Shown: piece by piece, positions 28,501 through 36,623 of the stretch
Layout of the letters: every line of letters starts with the position of its first letter
How positions within the stretch are numbered: the first letter of the stretch is position 1
Origin: Prevotella sp.
Lineage (GTDB): Bacteria; Bacteroidota; Bacteroidia; Bacteroidales; Bacteroidaceae
NCBI GenBank assembly: GCA_017548605.1
Contig: JAFYZT010000037.1
Span: forward strand, 1-64,000
DNA: 64,000 bases
Reading direction: 5' to 3'
Position numbers and translations under genes: made by a program
Notes under the pieces: generated by a model
Told to the model about the DNA's origin: nothing
Database searches by the model: none
Seen by the model: only the letters and a program-made list of their open reading frames with translations

Positions 28501-28677
28501 ATGATTATGAAAACAGAATATATCAAACCGGAAGCCCGTTATGTCGATATCGACATGGAGGCCATCATGGAAGAGATGCCTGCCAGTGAAGGTGAAGGCT
28601 ATGGCGATCCTATGACCAATGAGGCCTCCTTCGAGGAGGAGACGGCCCTGCCCGACAGCAAGTCGGTATGGGATTAA
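28501..28677 (+). CDS. Small acidic protein, copy 1 (58 aa)
   Basis: ATGATTATGAAAACAG opens a 58-codon frame; the third codon is a second possible start. The product has an N-terminal KTEYIKPEARYVDIDME motif, an acidic middle (EEMPASEGEGYGDP) and ends DSKSVWD. It holds 16 Glu/Asp in 58 residues, has no signal peptide, membrane segment or Cys. The frame is conserved with mainly synonymous or conservative changes in the copy at 31406, which supports real coding. Shorter than usual gene-finder limits. It sits 62 bp after protein A and before a terminator. I know no characterised family; accessory factor or peptide precursor are only guesses. Confidence 0.75.
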   Translation: MIMKTEYIKPEARYVDIDMEAIMEEMPASEGEGYGDPMTNEASFEEETALPDSKSVWD

Positions 28678-28679
28678 TT

Positions 28680-28713
28680 GAAAGGTAAAAAAGTAAAAAG
28701 GTAAAAAAGTAAA
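28680..28713 (+). repeat. GTAAAAAG-type repeat after the stop codon
   Basis: GAAAGGTAAAAAAGTAAAAA and further GGTAAAAAAG units lie directly between the mini-protein stop and the hairpin. The same arrangement occurs at 31584-31610, 35780-35801 and, reverse strand, 55911-55943. Confidence 0.75.
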
Positions 28714-28754
28714 AGTCGGTCCTTGCATTATCCATGTGCAGGGACTGATTTTTT
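28714..28754 (+). terminator. CAGTCCCTGCA-family terminator, copy 1
   Basis: AGTCGGTCCTTGCA - TTATCCATG - TGCAGGGACTGATT then TTTT. The stem has G-T wobbles relative to the other copies. The rest of the 303-bp spacer to protein B carries only the promoter at 28887-28920. Confidence 0.8.
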
Positions 28755-28886
28755 GTTATTTCTTTAACATTGAATTACCATGAATAAACCCAGGATTACC
28801 CTGTCGTAATTTTAATTTCTGATAATAGATGTATGATTGATGGCCATTTCTGTAAAAAACCACTCTTCACTAAAAATCATCTTCTT

Positions 28887-28920
28887 TTTGTTCGTTTGTC
28901 TAAAAAAATACGTACCTTTG
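28887..28920 (+). promoter_or_regulatory. Promoter of secreted protein B
   Basis: TACCTTTG (28913-28920) with a TTTG 22 bp upstream (28887-28890); a second TTTG at 28895 is too close. Confidence 0.65.
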
Positions 28921-28980
28921 CACCCGAAAATTGCTTCAAACTACTATAAGGCAAATCAATAACAACCAATTACTATCAAG

Positions 28981-31335
28981 ATGAAACAATTATTACGCTA
29001 TTTTATGTTGTCATTGCTGTGCGCAATGACTATGACCGCGTGGGCACAAACAACGCTCATCAATTACCCTACATCGGAAGATGGTATTATAGCCTGTGGT
29101 TCCACATTGAAGACTACGGTCAAGATCCACATGAACAAAGATGCTGTGAGTTGCTACCAATTGAAAAATGGTTACAACTCAAACGGTACATCGAATGGCA
29201 ATCATATCTTGCTTTCTGTTGAAGACGGCTTCAAAAAAGGTGATATTTTGACTATTGCCGGCGCCATCAACAATGATGATGAAACCAAATGGGGAACGGC
29301 TGTGTTGTTTACTATGGATGCAGAATTAAATGTGTCGGTCATTTATGACGGCTTTGCTAATTTTATCAACAGTCGCTTAGTAAATGACGACCCTGTTGAA
29401 GAGTCCTATACCCTTACGGAAGATTATGATGAACTATATCTTGGACGAAATGGTAACACTGGAGCAAATGTGACCCTTATCAAGGTGGTTCGTCCAGCCG
29501 ACGAGACGAAAGAGAATGTCACCATGTCATTCCCAGAAGAGAGTTACTCTGTAATGGAGGGAACGACGTTTGAAGCTCCCGAATTGACCGTGTTACCGGT
29601 AGTTTCCCCCATCACCTTCTCGAGCAGTAATGAAGATGTAGCAATGGTCGACGAGAACACTGGTGAAGTGGAAATAAAGGCACAAGGTGCCACCACCATC
29701 ACAGCCTCTTTTGGTGGCAATGACACCTATAATCCTGCTTCTGCCAGTTATACCTTGAACGTAACCAAAAATTATCATGGTACATTGTTGATTGACTATC
29801 CGAATTCCAAGGATGGTATCTTTATTTCTGGTACAACGGAAGAAGGAACAGTGAAGATACATACGAATACGGATGCTATCGATGGTATCGGTCTGAAAAA
29901 TGGTTATTCTAGTGGGACCACAATGAATGGTAACCACATCAAATTGGAAGTGGAAGGTGGCTTCAAGAAAGGTGATGTATTGACAATAGCGGGAGCTTAC
30001 AACAACAGTGCTGAGAAAGAATCCAGCGTGGCACTTTTCACTTCTCTGGATGGCGAAACAGCGACAGTCATCAAGGACGACTTCGCGCAGTTCATCAATG
30101 GTCGCTTGGTAAATGATGACCCCGTGGAGCAGACATACTCCCTTGAGGATGATTATGACGTTCTGTATTTGGGTCGTAATGGTAATACCACCACGTATTT
30201 GACGCTCATCACTATGGTACGACCGAATAATGTGGAGCCTGCGCCCGTAGAGCGGACCTATAGCCTTGTTTCAGAACCAGAAGATTTGACCTCTGGCAAA
30301 TATCTTATCGTTTGGGATAATAATTCTACTTATAATGCTTTTGATGGCAGTCTTGAGACGCTTGAAGGCGTGGGTAATTATCAGGAAGTGGAAATATCCG
30401 GTGATAATGAGATTGTCACAGACAAACCCATCTATTTCACCATTGATGTGGAAGCGGGTACCGTTCAGAGTGCCAGTGGCTATTATATCGGTGTCACTTC
30501 TAACAGCGTTGGCTTGGTGGGGCAAAGTGAAAGCGCAGATGCCTTTAACAACAATATTTTCGTCAACAGTCTCGGCCTCGGTCAGATTGATGCTGATTTC
30601 GAAGGTAGCGTGATGTCGCTCCGCTTCCGCTTTAAATCAGGCGATCATCGTTTCGGCTTTTATGATAAGACCAACGGCAATCTGAACACCTCCCCCATCC
30701 AGCTTTATAAAGAGGTGGTGGAAGAGCCTGAGGTTGTTCCTGTGACTATATCTGCATCGGGTAAGGCAACGCTCTACTATGCCGAGAAGACCTTGAAGGT
30801 GGCAGAGGGTGTCACCGCCTATACCGCAGTGAAGGGTGCCAGCACCATCACGCTGACAGCCCTTGAGGATGGTATCATCCCCGCCGGTGTTCCTGTGGTA
30901 GTCAGTGGAACTGAAGGCAGCTATGAATTCGAAGTGATGCCCAACTCTACTGCATCCTTCGAAGGTCAGAATGACCTCGTGGGTGTTGAAGTAGACACCA
31001 AGGATGAAGAGGCTGGTTACAAGTACTACGTACTCTCTTGGAAGAACAAGAACAAGCTTCCCGAAGAGGTTGGCTTCTACTGGCAGTCTGGCTCAAAGGG
31101 CATGTGGGCAAGCGTGAAGGCTCATCAGGCCTACCTGAAGGTGGCTGAAGGTGTGGCTCCGACTGACGCCAACGGCTTCAGCTTCACGTTCGACGAGACC
31201 ACGGGCATTGCCACCGTGGACAGCGACAGCACGCTTGACATGAACACCCCGATGTATAACCTCGCCGGTCAGCGCGTAGGCAAAGACTACCGTGGCGTGG
31301 TGATTCAGAACGGCATGAAAAAAGTAAAAAGGTAA
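28981..31335 (+). CDS. Large secreted multi-domain protein B (duplicated module, T9SS-like tail)
   Basis: 784 residues. Signal peptide MKQLLRYFMLSLLCAMTMTAWA; two tandem copies of a module of about 150 residues (23-180 and 267-416) sharing INYP/IDYP, TVKIH, LKNGY, GNHI, FKKGD, LTIAGA, VNDDPVE, YLGRNGNT; an Ig-like type 2 domain between them (SSNEDVAMVDENTGEVEIK); a module at about 425-580 (SLVSEPEDLTSGKYLIVWD); the C-terminal module (from 584), over 90% identical to that of protein A by eye; and the tail MYNLAGQRV from about 758. Its last residues, MKKVKR, run into the GTAAAAAG repeat, which supplies the stop. Function unknown; surface binding protein is an inference. Confidence 0.8.
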   Translation: MKQLLRYFMLSLLCAMTMTAWAQTTLINYPTSEDGIIACGSTLKTTVKIHMNKDAVSCYQLKNGYNSNGTSNGNHILLSVEDGFKKGDILTIAGAINNDDETKWGTAVLFTMDAELNVSVIYDGFANFINSRLVNDDPVEESYTLTEDYDELYLGRNGNTGANVTLIKVVRPADETKENVTMSFPEESYSVMEGTTFEAPELTVLPVVSPITFSSSNEDVAMVDENTGEVEIKAQGATTITASFGGNDTYNPASASYTLNVTKNYHGTLLIDYPNSKDGIFISGTTEEGTVKIHTNTDAIDGIGLKNGYSSGTTMNGNHIKLEVEGGFKKGDVLTIAGAYNNSAEKESSVALFTSLDGETATVIKDDFAQFINGRLVNDDPVEQTYSLEDDYDVLYLGRNGNTTTYLTLITMVRPNNVEPAPVERTYSLVSEPEDLTSGKYLIVWDNNSTYNAFDGSLETLEGVGNYQEVEISGDNEIVTDKPIYFTIDVEAGTVQSASGYYIGVTSNSVGLVGQSESADAFNNNIFVNSLGLGQIDADFEGSVMSLRFRFKSGDHRFGFYDKTNGNLNTSPIQLYKEVVEEPEVVPVTISASGKATLYYAEKTLKVAEGVTAYTAVKGASTITLTALEDGIIPAGVPVVVSGTEGSYEFEVMPNSTASFEGQNDLVGVEVDTKDEEAGYKYYVLSWKNKNKLPEEVGFYWQSGSKGMWASVKAHQAYLKVAEGVAPTDANGFSFTFDETTGIATVDSDSTLDMNTPMYNLAGQRVGKDYRGVVIQNGMKKVKR

Positions 31336-31352
31336 AAAAGTAAAAAGGTAAA

Positions 31353-31405
31353 ACTCAAGTGACGGGGTAATCTCTCACCCCTTACCCCTCACTTCTTACT
31401 ACAGT
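31353..31405 (+). repeat. Leader segment shared by mini-protein genes (copy 2)
   Basis: Near-identical to 28448-28500 (one substitution, CTCGAG to CTCAAG), with the same hairpin and the same junction to ATG. A longer GTAAAAAG tract precedes it. Confidence 0.75.
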
Positions 31406-31582
31406 ATGATTATGAAAACGGAATATATCAAACCGGAGGCCCGTTATGTTGACATCGACATGGAGGCCATCATGGAAGAGATGCCTGCCAGTGAAGGTGA
31501 AGGCTATGGCGATCCCATGACCAACGAGGCCACCTTCGAGGAGGAGGCTGTCCTGCCCGATAGCAAGTCGGTGTGGGATTGA
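31406..31582 (+). CDS. Small acidic protein, copy 2 (58 aa)
   Basis: 58 residues, differing from copy 1 only at about three positions (S to T in EA(S/T)FEEE, and TA to AV before LPDSKSVWD), while many third codon positions changed. That pattern points to selection on the protein. Same N-terminal KTEYIKPEARYVDID and C-terminal VWD. No signal peptide or known domain. It lies 70 bp after protein B and ends 28 bp before its terminator. Confidence 0.75.
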   Translation: MIMKTEYIKPEARYVDIDMEAIMEEMPASEGEGYGDPMTNEATFEEEAVLPDSKSVWD

Positions 31583-31610
31583 TTGAAAGGTAAAAAAGTA
31601 AAAAGGTAAA

Positions 31611-31648
31611 AGTTGGTCCCTGCACTATCATGTGCAGGGACTGATTTT
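31611..31648 (+). terminator. CAGTCCCTGCA-family terminator, copy 2
   Basis: AGTTGGTCCCTGCAC - TATCAT - GTGCAGGGACTGATTTT. The rest of the 333-bp spacer contains a CACTCGTCACTCATCACT repeat (31698-31722) and the next promoter. Confidence 0.85.
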
Positions 31649-31778
31649 ATATCTACTCCCTAACATTGAATTACCATGAATAAACCAAGAATTACCATCA
31701 CTCGTCACTCATCACTTGTCACTAAACTGAACTGCTAACGTTAAGCAATGTAAAAAAACTGTTTTTGTTCCCCTATTT

Positions 31779-31810
31779 TTTGGTTCTTACATTAAAATAA
31801 GTTATCTTTA
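31779..31810 (+). promoter_or_regulatory. Promoter of secreted protein C
   Basis: TTTG (31779-31782), 20 bp, TATCTTTA (31803-31810; one mismatch to TAnnTTTG). Confidence 0.55.
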
Positions 31811-31915
31811 GGCCGATTTTGGGAAAAATTGACAAATCTGCAATAGGATAGGGAGCTTTCCTCCCCTCGAACGATTTAACACAAGATACTTAAATACCAT
31901 AATAACAACACGATT

Positions 31916-34900
31916 ATGAACAAATTATTACGTTTTTCATTGATGACACTGCTATGCGCAGTGTTCGGATTCGCGTATGGACAGAGTGAGCTGGAAAGCC
32001 CATGGAGTCATACGTTTTCTACGACTGATAAGACGTTCACCGCTGATGGGACAGAGACCCTCAGTGGTGCTGACTGGACATTGGCTGTGGATTGGGCTGA
32101 TCCTACTCTGACAGATTACAACAAGGACTCTTCAAAGGGTATGAAAATCGGCTCGAACAGCAAGATTCCTAATGGATTGACCCTCTCATCCAGTTCTTTC
32201 CCTGGCACCATCACACAGGTGTCGTTTACCTTTGCTGCACGCTCGAAATCGACCATCAACGTGGCAGTCACGGTGGGTGGTGTCGCTTTCGAGGCTCCAA
32301 CGACGCAATTCTACAACCAGCAGAGCCTGCAGGAGGTGGTGTTTACAGGAACAGGCACCGGCGAAATCGTTATCTCCATTCAACATGATGAAGCGTCTGA
32401 ACAGAATGGTGCCATTTACATGGGTCAACTGGGGGTTGAGTTCACATCATCCGCCAAGGCAGCCAAACCCGTTATCACTCCCGAAGACGGCTCGGTGTTC
32501 CTCACTGAGAGCCAGGAGGTGACGATTACCACGACTACTACCGGCGCTACCATTCACTATACGGTCAATGACGGTGCGGAACAGACATACACCGGTCCCT
32601 TCACCATCACCGAGACGAGCACCATCACCGCTTATGCCTCTGCTGACGGTATGGACGATAGTGCAGTGGCCACGGCCACGATAACCAAGAAAGTGGCTCC
32701 GGAAAGCGATTGGTATGAGTCGTTTGACAACATGAACGGTGTCGGTGGCAACGACGGCACATGGAAAGGCATCACCCAAACACCTGCTTTCGAGGGTGCC
32801 GACCAAGAATGGACGGTTGAAAATACTTATGCCGGCTACAGATGTGCCTCTATCCGAAAGAATGGCTCTCTCACCACAAGTGGCTTGAACCTCGAGGGTG
32901 ACGGTACGTTGAACTTCAGTGCCGAGGCATGGGGCACTGACACGGGTAATTTCTATGTGGCCATCGTTGGCGACGGAACGTTCGTGGAAGACCAGGCCGG
33001 TGTTGAATTGACAGAAGAGAATACCGTAGCCAAAGTGTCTTTGAACAAGACTGGTACATGGAAGGAGCATAGTTTGCAATTTACAGGAATAACCACTTCG
33101 AGTGAATTCAAATTCTATCTGCCCGCAGACAAGCGAGGCTTCCTCGACGAGGTCTATTTCGTGATGGGTGGCGAGACACCACCCGTGGTGGAGGTTCCTG
33201 TTCCCACTTTCTCTCCCGCTGCCGGTGAGGTGGAGGCGGGCTCTACAGTGACCATCGCTGCTGAGAGTGATGACTATGAGGTATACTATACCGTTGACGG
33301 CACATCACCTATTGACAACAGCAGTGCCCTGGGTGGCGACGCTACCGTCACCGTGACCATCAACGAGGCTGTGACCATCAAGGCGGCAGCGATGGACGAT
33401 GAAGGCAACTGGAGCGAGGTGGTAGAGGCTGCCTATACCGTCAAGGCTGCTGTGGTGATTGAGGAACCTGTCGAGGAAGAACTGCCGGAGGGAACACTCT
33501 TCTGGGAGCAGTTCAGTCAGGTAAACGGTACCGGCGGACGTGACGGAGCTTATACGGGCTCCATCGCCAGCAGCGACATCTTTGGCAACTCAGAAGACGG
33601 TGAGCACCTGCGCACCACCGACATGATATGGGAATACATGAGCAAGGATTATAAATGCTATGGTGCAAGCGCATGCATGAAGTTCGGTTCGAGTTCGGTC
33701 GACGGCGAGTGCATGACAAGGGAGATAGCATTGTCCGATGCCGGTACGCTTACCTTCAGCGCGGCTGGATGGGGTTCAGGTACTAACACGCTGACTATCC
33801 AAGTCATGAATGGCTTCTTGTTCGACGAGGGCGAGACGCAATCGACAACGAAGACTGTCACGCTGACCAACGGCTCGTGGGAAGATTATTCCTTCAACAT
33901 CGTGAAAGCGGAGTCGTCCACCTCCGGTGGTAACCTGCAGATACACTTTACGGGCAGACGCGGCTTCATCGACGACATCAAGGTGGTGGAAGCCGGTGCC
34001 GTGGTGGCCAACACACCGACAATAACGCCCGAAGGCGGCATCTTCACTGAGCCAGTACAGGTGACCATCGCCTCCGACCAGAGCAATGCCTCCATCTACT
34101 ACACGCTTGACGGTACAGATCCTACCGACGAGAGCACGGCATATACGGGTCCGTTCATGCTTAATGAGACGACGACGGTGAAGGCCATCGCTTACATCGG
34201 CGAAACACCGTCGAACGTGACCTCCGCCACCTTCACCTTCCCGACGGTGTGCAACAACATCGCGGAGTTCCGCCAACTGGAAGTGGGTGAGACGGCCATC
34301 CTCAAACTGACCGATGCCCAGGTGCTTGTAGTCGCAGGCAATAATGTCTATGTGCGTGACAATGGTAGCGACCCAAGTCTGACGGCCAATGCTATCTGCT
34401 TCTATCAATGCAACCTCGGCTCGGATGTGGTGTCGGGAAGCGTCATCAGCGGACAACTGACAGGAAAGAGGGCCGACTACAACGGACTGCCTGAAATAAC
34501 CAACGCCACAGACGTAAACATCACCGTAAATGGCGTACAGGGTAGCCCGTCATGGGTGAAGAACGTGGAGAACCAGGAAGATGTGACCATCGACAACTAT
34601 GTGGCCGACCTCATCATGTTCAAGGGCAAGGTGACGAAGAATGGTAACAATTTCTTCATTGGCGACATCCAACTTTATGTGAACAACCAGGTGGCGGCAG
34701 CCAACAGCGTATATGGCGGCGAAGTGCAGAGTGGCGACAAGATTGCCGACCTTGTGGAAGACGGCAAGTTCTATCTCGTAGCGGGTATCTTTACTTCCTA
34801 TGGCAGCAGCAAAACTCCCGAACTCTTGCTCATGCACGTAGAGGAGAAAGATGAGGAGGTGAATGTGGAATATACATTCAACAGTTACGGTATAGGTACG

Positions 34901-35467
34901 CTCTACTACAGCGACCTGCGCTTTGGCGAACTGCCCAAGGGCGTGCAGGCTTCGTACATCACCGGCATCGAGAACAAGGAACTGACAGAACAGTTCCTCA
35001 CTACCAACAACGGTTACTTCATCCCCTGCGGATGCCCGGTCATCCTGCGAGGCACACCGAACAGCACAGTGACGCTGCAGGGTAAGAAAAAGAGCGTCGA
35101 AGGTGAGACCTTTGACAATAACATGCTCCGTGGTACTGATGAGGAAGAGTCGTGCGAATTAGCGGATGCCGAATATCTTTACTACCAACTCTCTGCCAAG
35201 GATGGTGAGCCAGGCTTCTACTGGGGTGCGGAAGAGGGTGCACCGTTCACCAACGGTGCTCATAAGGCGTTCCTCCCGCTGACTCCCGACCAGGCGGCCA
35301 TGTCTCCTGCCTTCTACTTCGACGGAACGGCAACAAGCATCACTTCTGTTACAACTGACGGTATGCTCGACCTGAACGCTCCGATGTACAACCTCTCTGG
35401 CCAGCGCGTGGATAAGTCGTTCCATGGCATAGTGATTCAGAACGGGAAGAAAGTAATTAAGAAGTAA
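31916..35467 (+). CDS. Large secreted multi-domain protein C (chitobiase-C-like repeats, T9SS-like tail)
   Basis: 1183 residues. Signal peptide MNKLLRFSLMTLLCAVFGFAYG; jelly-roll-like N-terminal module (23-180), related to that of protein A; three chitobiase/hexosaminidase C-terminal-like repeats (about 184-262, 428-512, 699-775; e.g. IYYTLDGTDPT...YTGPF); two carbohydrate-binding-like jelly-roll modules (about 262-420 and 525-697, ending RGFLDEVYF and RGFIDDIKV); an OB-fold-like region (about 776-985; AILKLTDAQVLVVAGNNVYVRD); a divergent copy of the C-terminal module (985-1155; GTLYYSDLRF, GCPVILRG); and the tail MYNLSGQRV...NGKKVIKK. The module mix suggests glycan or surface binding rather than catalysis. 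The gene is more GC-rich than A and B. Confidence 0.8.
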   Translation: MNKLLRFSLMTLLCAVFGFAYGQSELESPWSHTFSTTDKTFTADGTETLSGADWTLAVDWADPTLTDYNKDSSKGMKIGSNSKIPNGLTLSSSSFPGTITQVSFTFAARSKSTINVAVTVGGVAFEAPTTQFYNQQSLQEVVFTGTGTGEIVISIQHDEASEQNGAIYMGQLGVEFTSSAKAAKPVITPEDGSVFLTESQEVTITTTTTGATIHYTVNDGAEQTYTGPFTITETSTITAYASADGMDDSAVATATITKKVAPESDWYESFDNMNGVGGNDGTWKGITQTPAFEGADQEWTVENTYAGYRCASIRKNGSLTTSGLNLEGDGTLNFSAEAWGTDTGNFYVAIVGDGTFVEDQAGVELTEENTVAKVSLNKTGTWKEHSLQFTGITTSSEFKFYLPADKRGFLDEVYFVMGGETPPVVEVPVPTFSPAAGEVEAGSTVTIAAESDDYEVYYTVDGTSPIDNSSALGGDATVTVTINEAVTIKAAAMDDEGNWSEVVEAAYTVKAAVVIEEPVEEELPEGTLFWEQFSQVNGTGGRDGAYTGSIASSDIFGNSEDGEHLRTTDMIWEYMSKDYKCYGASACMKFGSSSVDGECMTREIALSDAGTLTFSAAGWGSGTNTLTIQVMNGFLFDEGETQSTTKTVTLTNGSWEDYSFNIVKAESSTSGGNLQIHFTGRRGFIDDIKVVEAGAVVANTPTITPEGGIFTEPVQVTIASDQSNASIYYTLDGTDPTDESTAYTGPFMLNETTTVKAIAYIGETPSNVTSATFTFPTVCNNIAEFRQLEVGETAILKLTDAQVLVVAGNNVYVRDNGSDPSLTANAICFYQCNLGSDVVSGSVISGQLTGKRADYNGLPEITNATDVNITVNGVQGSPSWVKNVENQEDVTIDNYVADLIMFKGKVTKNGNNFFIGDIQLYVNNQVAAANSVYGGEVQSGDKIADLVEDGKFYLVAGIFTSYGSSKTPELLLMHVEEKDEEVNVEYTFNSYGIGTLYYSDLRFGELPKGVQASYITGIENKELTEQFLTTNNGYFIPCGCPVILRGTPNSTVTLQGKKKSVEGETFDNNMLRGTDEEESCELADAEYLYYQLSAKDGEPGFYWGAEEGAPFTNGAHKAFLPLTPDQAAMSPAFYFDGTATSITSVTTDGMLDLNAPMYNLSGQRVDKSFHGIVIQNGKKVIKK

Positions 35468-35476
35468 AAAATAACA

Positions 35477-35563
35477 AAGCCCCCTCCCCATCCCTCCCCG
35501 AGTGGAGGGCGTAGATACTTCACATGGTTTTTTCTCCCCCTCGGGGGAGTAAGTGGGGGGCTT
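35477..35563. repeat. GC-rich inverted-repeat pair with AAGCCCCC ends
   Basis: AAGCCCCCTCCCCATC...GAGTGGAGGG on the left and CTCCCCCTCGGGGGAG...TGGGGGGCTT on the right face each other, with outward AAGCC(C/T)CC ends as at 1400-1591. It lies between protein C and the third mini-protein, where copies 1 and 2 have the GTGACGGGGTAA leader instead. Confidence 0.75.
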
Positions 35564-35577
35564 AATTCTTGATAGTT

Positions 35578-35787
35578 ATGAAAAAATATATCCAACCCGC
35601 AGTAAAGCAGCAGGACCTCGAGGAGGACCTTATGCTGAAGATTTCCAACACGACAGGCGACGAGGGACAGTTCCTCAATGAAGGTTTCTTTGATGACCTT
35701 GACGATGACCTCGAAGACGACCTCAAAGCCGCCGAGACGGATGCCCGTGTAAGTAATGTCTCCAACCTGAACGTCTGGGAAAGGTAA
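35578..35787 (+). CDS. Small acidic protein, divergent third member (69 aa)
   Basis: Starts at ATG 35578; a TTG at 35569 is in frame but less likely. KKYIQPAVKQQDLEEDLML parallels KTEYIKPEARYVDIDME of the other two; an acidic core follows (FFDDLDDDLEDDLKAAE) and the end SNLNVWER parallels KSVWD, with the stop formed where the GTAAAAAG repeat begins. 20 of 69 residues are Asp/Glu. No signal peptide. Its position after protein C matches the other two pairs, so the pairing is unlikely to be chance. Function unknown. Confidence 0.75.
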   Translation: MKKYIQPAVKQQDLEEDLMLKISNTTGDEGQFLNEGFFDDLDDDLEDDLKAAETDARVSNVSNLNVWER

Positions 35788-35801
35788 AAAAGTAAAAAGG
35801 T

Positions 35802-35861
35802 AAAAGTCAGTCCCTGCAAGGGTGTGTCATGAACGGCACTCCCATGTAGGGACTGACTTTT
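35802..35861 (+). terminator. CAGTCCCTGCA-family terminator, copy 3
   Basis: AAAAGTCAGTCCCT and AGGGACTGACTTTT form perfect 14-bp arms around a 32-nt loop. Confidence 0.85.
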
Positions 35862-35894
35862 ATGTATGTCTGCCACGGGAATTCTTCTTCCAAA

Positions 35895-35940
35895 CAACGA
35901 ATTACACGGATTATTATTCCCACAACGAATTACACGGATT
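35895..35940 (+). repeat. Direct repeat CAACGAATTACACGGATT x2
   Basis: Exact 18-bp copies at 35895-35912 and 35923-35940 (28-bp period), followed by TTTCACGAATT variants to about 35970 and a CACTCGTCACTCATTACT repeat (36030-36055). Short open frames crossing this 455-bp spacer are translations of these repeats, and I see no gene in it. Confidence 0.8.
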
Positions 35941-36114
35941 TCACGAATTTTTTACATTGAATTTCACGAATTAAAAATAAAATTCATGATAATTTGCGGC
36001 CAATTCGCGGCAATTTACGTAGAAAAACACTCGTCACTCATTACTCGTCACTCGTTTGTTATGTGTTAAAAAAATATAAATCTTTTAGTTTCGCTCCAAT
36101 TCGAACAATATAAA

Positions 36115-36146
36115 TTAGGAGTGTTCGGGAATTATTTGTACCTTTG
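36115..36146 (+). promoter_or_regulatory. Promoter of the str-S10-spc-alpha superoperon
   Basis: TTAG (36115-36118, one mismatch to TTTG), 20 bp, TACCTTTG (36139-36146), about 97 bp before rpsL. It is the only strong promoter match seen before the 18-kb run of ribosomal genes. Confidence 0.7.
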
Positions 36147-36242
36147 CAGCCCAAAATGGTGTGTTGTGCCCACGGCCGACGCCCATCTTTTTGTGTGACA
36201 ATAACATAAACATAAATATATAAACAAAAAAAACAAAACAAA

Positions 36243-36623
36243 ATGCCTACAATCTCACAATTGGTAAGAAAAGGCAGAAAGGTGCTCGTAGACAAGAGCA
36301 AGTCGCCCGCCCTGGACTCATGTCCCCAGCGTCGCGGTGTGTGTGTGCGCGTCTACACCACGACACCTAAAAAGCCTAATTCGGCAATGCGAAAAGTTGC
36401 CCGTGTTCGTTTGACCAACCAAAAGGAGGTCAACAGTTACATCCCCGGAGAGGGACACAACCTGCAGGAGCACAGCATCGTGCTGGTGCGCGGCGGTCGT
36501 GTGAAGGACCTCCCCGGTGTGCGCTACCACATCGTTCGCGGTACGTTGGATACCGCTGGCGTGGCCAGTCGCACACAGCGTCGTTCAAAATACGGTGCAA
36601 AACGCCCGAAGCAAAAGAAATAA
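36243..36623 (+). CDS. rpsL: 30S ribosomal protein uS12
   Basis: 126 residues with the strictly conserved [12 protein letters not shown] and [13 protein letters not shown]. The streptomycin-resistance positions K43 and K88 are both Lys (wild type). It sits at the decoding centre. First gene of the str group. Confidence 0.98.
   Translation: MPTISQLVRKGRKVLVDKSKSPALDSCPQRRGVCVRVYTTTPKKPNSAMRKVARVRLTNQKEVNSYIPGEGHNLQEHSIVLVRGGRVKDLPGVRYHIVRGTLDTAGVASRTQRRSKYGAKRPKQKK

Noticed and set aside
28448-31650. CRISPR-like or phage-related repeats
   Set aside because: Repeats are duplicated gene ends and hairpins, not regularly spaced identical repeats with unique spacers; no cas or phage genes.
35866-36069. 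67-codon plus-strand frame MSATGILLPNN...
   Set aside because: It is the translation of the GAATTACACGGATT and CACTCGTCACTC repeats, with no promoter and no protein-like composition.
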